Positions 63,136 through 64,000 of a stretch of 64,000 nt of DNA are shown here, in pieces. Below the pieces are notes generated by a model. That model saw only the letters and a list, made by a program, of their open reading frames with translations, made no database searches and had not been told where the DNA came from. Source of the stretch: Actinomycetota bacterium (GTDB lineage Bacteria > Actinomycetota > Coriobacteriia > Anaerosomatales > JAUXNU01); assembly GCA_030682655.1 (NCBI GenBank), contig JAUXNU010000187.1:17674-81673 (forward strand), written 5' to 3'. Numbering within the stretch: the stretch's first letter is position 1; each line of letters opens with the position of its first letter. Position numbers and translations under genes: made by a program.

Positions 63136-63864
63136 GTGACTGAACAGACATCCTCCCAGGGCGGGGCCGGAGCCGAGTCCGGCCCCGCCCTCCCATTGCG
63201 CGCCGTTCTGTTCGATCTCGACGGAACGCTCATCGATACGGTGGCGCTCATCCTGGCTTCGATGCGGCATGCGACCGAGGCCGTCCTTGGCGCGGCGCTT
63301 CCTGACGAGGTCCTGATGCAAGGCGTTGGGATCCCGCTCGACACGCAGATGCGCGCGATCTCGCCGGACCACGCCGAGGAGCTGCTTCTCGCATATCGGG
63401 AGCACAACTGGGAGGTCCACGACGAACTGATCGCGGAATACCCGGGAACCGAGGAGGTGCTCGTGGAGCTGGCCCGCCGGGGTCTGCCGATGGGCATCGT
63501 CACCTCGAAGAGCCGTCGCGTGGCGATGCGCGGGATTGAGCGTTTCAACCTCGCGCGGTACTTCGAGGTGATCGTGTGTTCGGACGATACCGAGGTGCAC
63601 AAGCCCGACCCGCTCCCGCTCGAGCTTGCGGCGGATCAGCTCGGAGTTCGCTTGTCGCAGTGTGCCTACGTCGGCGACAGTCCCTACGACATGCAGGCGG
63701 CGCTGGCCGGTGGGGCGTACGCGATCGCCGCGCTCTGGGGAGCGTCTTCCGCCGAGGAGATGCTCGCCCCGGGACCCGATGTCGCACTTGAGAGCATCGC
63801 CGAGCTGTCTGATGTGGACACAGCACGTATTGCGGGACAACTCGGCGAGAGAGTGGAACACTAA
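63136..63864 (+). CDS. HAD-superfamily phosphatase (Gph-like)
   Basis: About 242 residues from GTG 63136; starts at GTG 63094 and TTG 63196 are also possible. HAD motifs: LFDLDGTLIDT (nucleophile Asp), motif II GIVTSKSR, motif III Lys in VHKPDPLPLE and motif IV YVGDSPYDM. The cap domain lies between, so it is a phosphoglycolate phosphatase/PpaX-like hydrolase of unknown substrate. The first 20 codons include a perfect 13-bp GC hairpin that looks more like the end of the gyrA transcript than coding sequence, which leaves the true start open. Confidence 0.85.
   Translation: MTEQTSSQGGAGAESGPALPLRAVLFDLDGTLIDTVALILASMRHATEAVLGAALPDEVLMQGVGIPLDTQMRAISPDHAEELLLAYREHNWEVHDELIAEYPGTEEVLVELARRGLPMGIVTSKSRRVAMRGIERFNLARYFEVIVCSDDTEVHKPDPLPLELAADQLGVRLSQCAYVGDSPYDMQAALAGGAYAIAALWGASSAEEMLAPGPDVALESIAELSDVDTARIAGQLGERVEH
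63159..63190 (+). terminator. GC-rich hairpin after gyrA
   Basis: GGGCGGGGCCGGA (63159-63171) pairs perfectly with TCCGGCCCCGCCC (63178-63190) around a six-base loop, 72 bases past the gyrA stop. There is no T-run (TCCCATTG follows). It overlaps the N-terminal codons assigned to the HAD gene. Confidence 0.5.
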
Positions 63865-63918
63865 GGAAGCGTCAAACAACAAGTAGGAGATTGGCTGGTG
63901 ATGTCGAAGTAAGATCGT

Positions 63919-64000
63919 ATGATCAACGAGCATGCGATCGGAGAGCGCTATCGGGCGCTCGCGGGAGAGTTCGATGAGAGACGTCGACGCCTGTGGGCGG
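63919..64000 (+). mobile_element. ISAzo13-family transposase, 5' end only
   Basis: The ATG at 63919 opens 27 codons up to the window edge: INEHAIGERYRALAGEFDE and then RRRRLWA. This resembles the N-terminus of ISAzo13-type DDE transposases (x-YxALxPxLDERxRRLWAAAEA). The rest is outside the window, so whether the element is intact cannot be judged. No terminal repeat could be identified in the preceding 50 bases. Confidence 0.6.

Noticed and set aside
61483..63933. 816-codon open frame on the minus strand opposite gyrA and the HAD gene
   Set aside because: Rich in His, Arg, Leu and Val with no domain; it is the antisense of a high-GC gene. Similar shadows lie opposite dinG, the P-type ATPase, trkH and AddAB.

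Overview
The window is high-GC DNA spanning the replication origin of a bacterial chromosome. The gene content suggests an anaerobic or microaerophilic actinomycete of the class Coriobacteriia, possibly Anaerosomatales/OPB41-like; this assignment is inference from gene content, not from a marker tree. Supporting signs are the actinobacterial PafB/PafC WYL pair, the dnaA-dnaN-recF-DUF721-gyrB-gyrA and rpmH-rnpA-yidD-yidC-jag-rsmG-parA-parB blocks, and an anaerobe's kit: hybrid-cluster protein, reverse rubrerythrin, FeoAB and multiheme c-type cytochromes.

The layout turns on the origin at about 52.0-55.2 kb. To its left the housekeeping genes read on the minus strand; to its right they read on the plus strand, as expected for diverging replichores. 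The origin region holds DnaA boxes, three parS sites, a strong rpmH promoter, an unusual GHKL-ATPase/winged-helix gene directly before dnaA, and in the dnaA-dnaN gap a DnaA-trio-like unwinding element. The right arm continues through dnaN, recF, a DciA-like gene, gyrB, a small membrane protein, gyrA and a HAD hydrolase, and ends in the 5' end of an ISAzo13-like transposase.

The left 40 kb, from the edge inward, contains: a Trk potassium system (TrkH cut by the edge, a 50-residue membrane protein, two TrkA subunits); a diguanylate cyclase; a two-gene CcmF-like haem maturation unit; a membrane M28 peptidase; a frameshifted lipoprotein; a nitrosative-stress cluster (ygbA, ferredoxin, hcp, cytochrome) facing a Crp/Fnr regulator across a perfect TTGAC-N4-GTCAA palindrome; an ABC exporter; an orphan Flp pilin; a degenerate histidine kinase in an apparent operon with membrane proteins; PafBC; a DinG-type helicase-exonuclease; FeoAB with a DtxR-like operator and a Cys-rich mini-protein; a P-type ATPase under a yybP-ykoY (Mn2+) riboswitch; Ddl; an HtrA protease; a pentahaem-type cytochrome; rubrerythrin and RlmN; and AddAB.

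The most unexpected pattern runs across the whole window. The octamer GCCAAGGA (or its complement TCCTTGGC) occurs about 44 times by hand count, in all reading frames, on both strands and in intergenic DNA. Roughly 2-3 would be expected from base composition. It behaves like an iterated signal (HIP1- or uptake-sequence-like) rather than codon usage. Two different cytochromes also carry a CxCH motif where CxxCH is expected.
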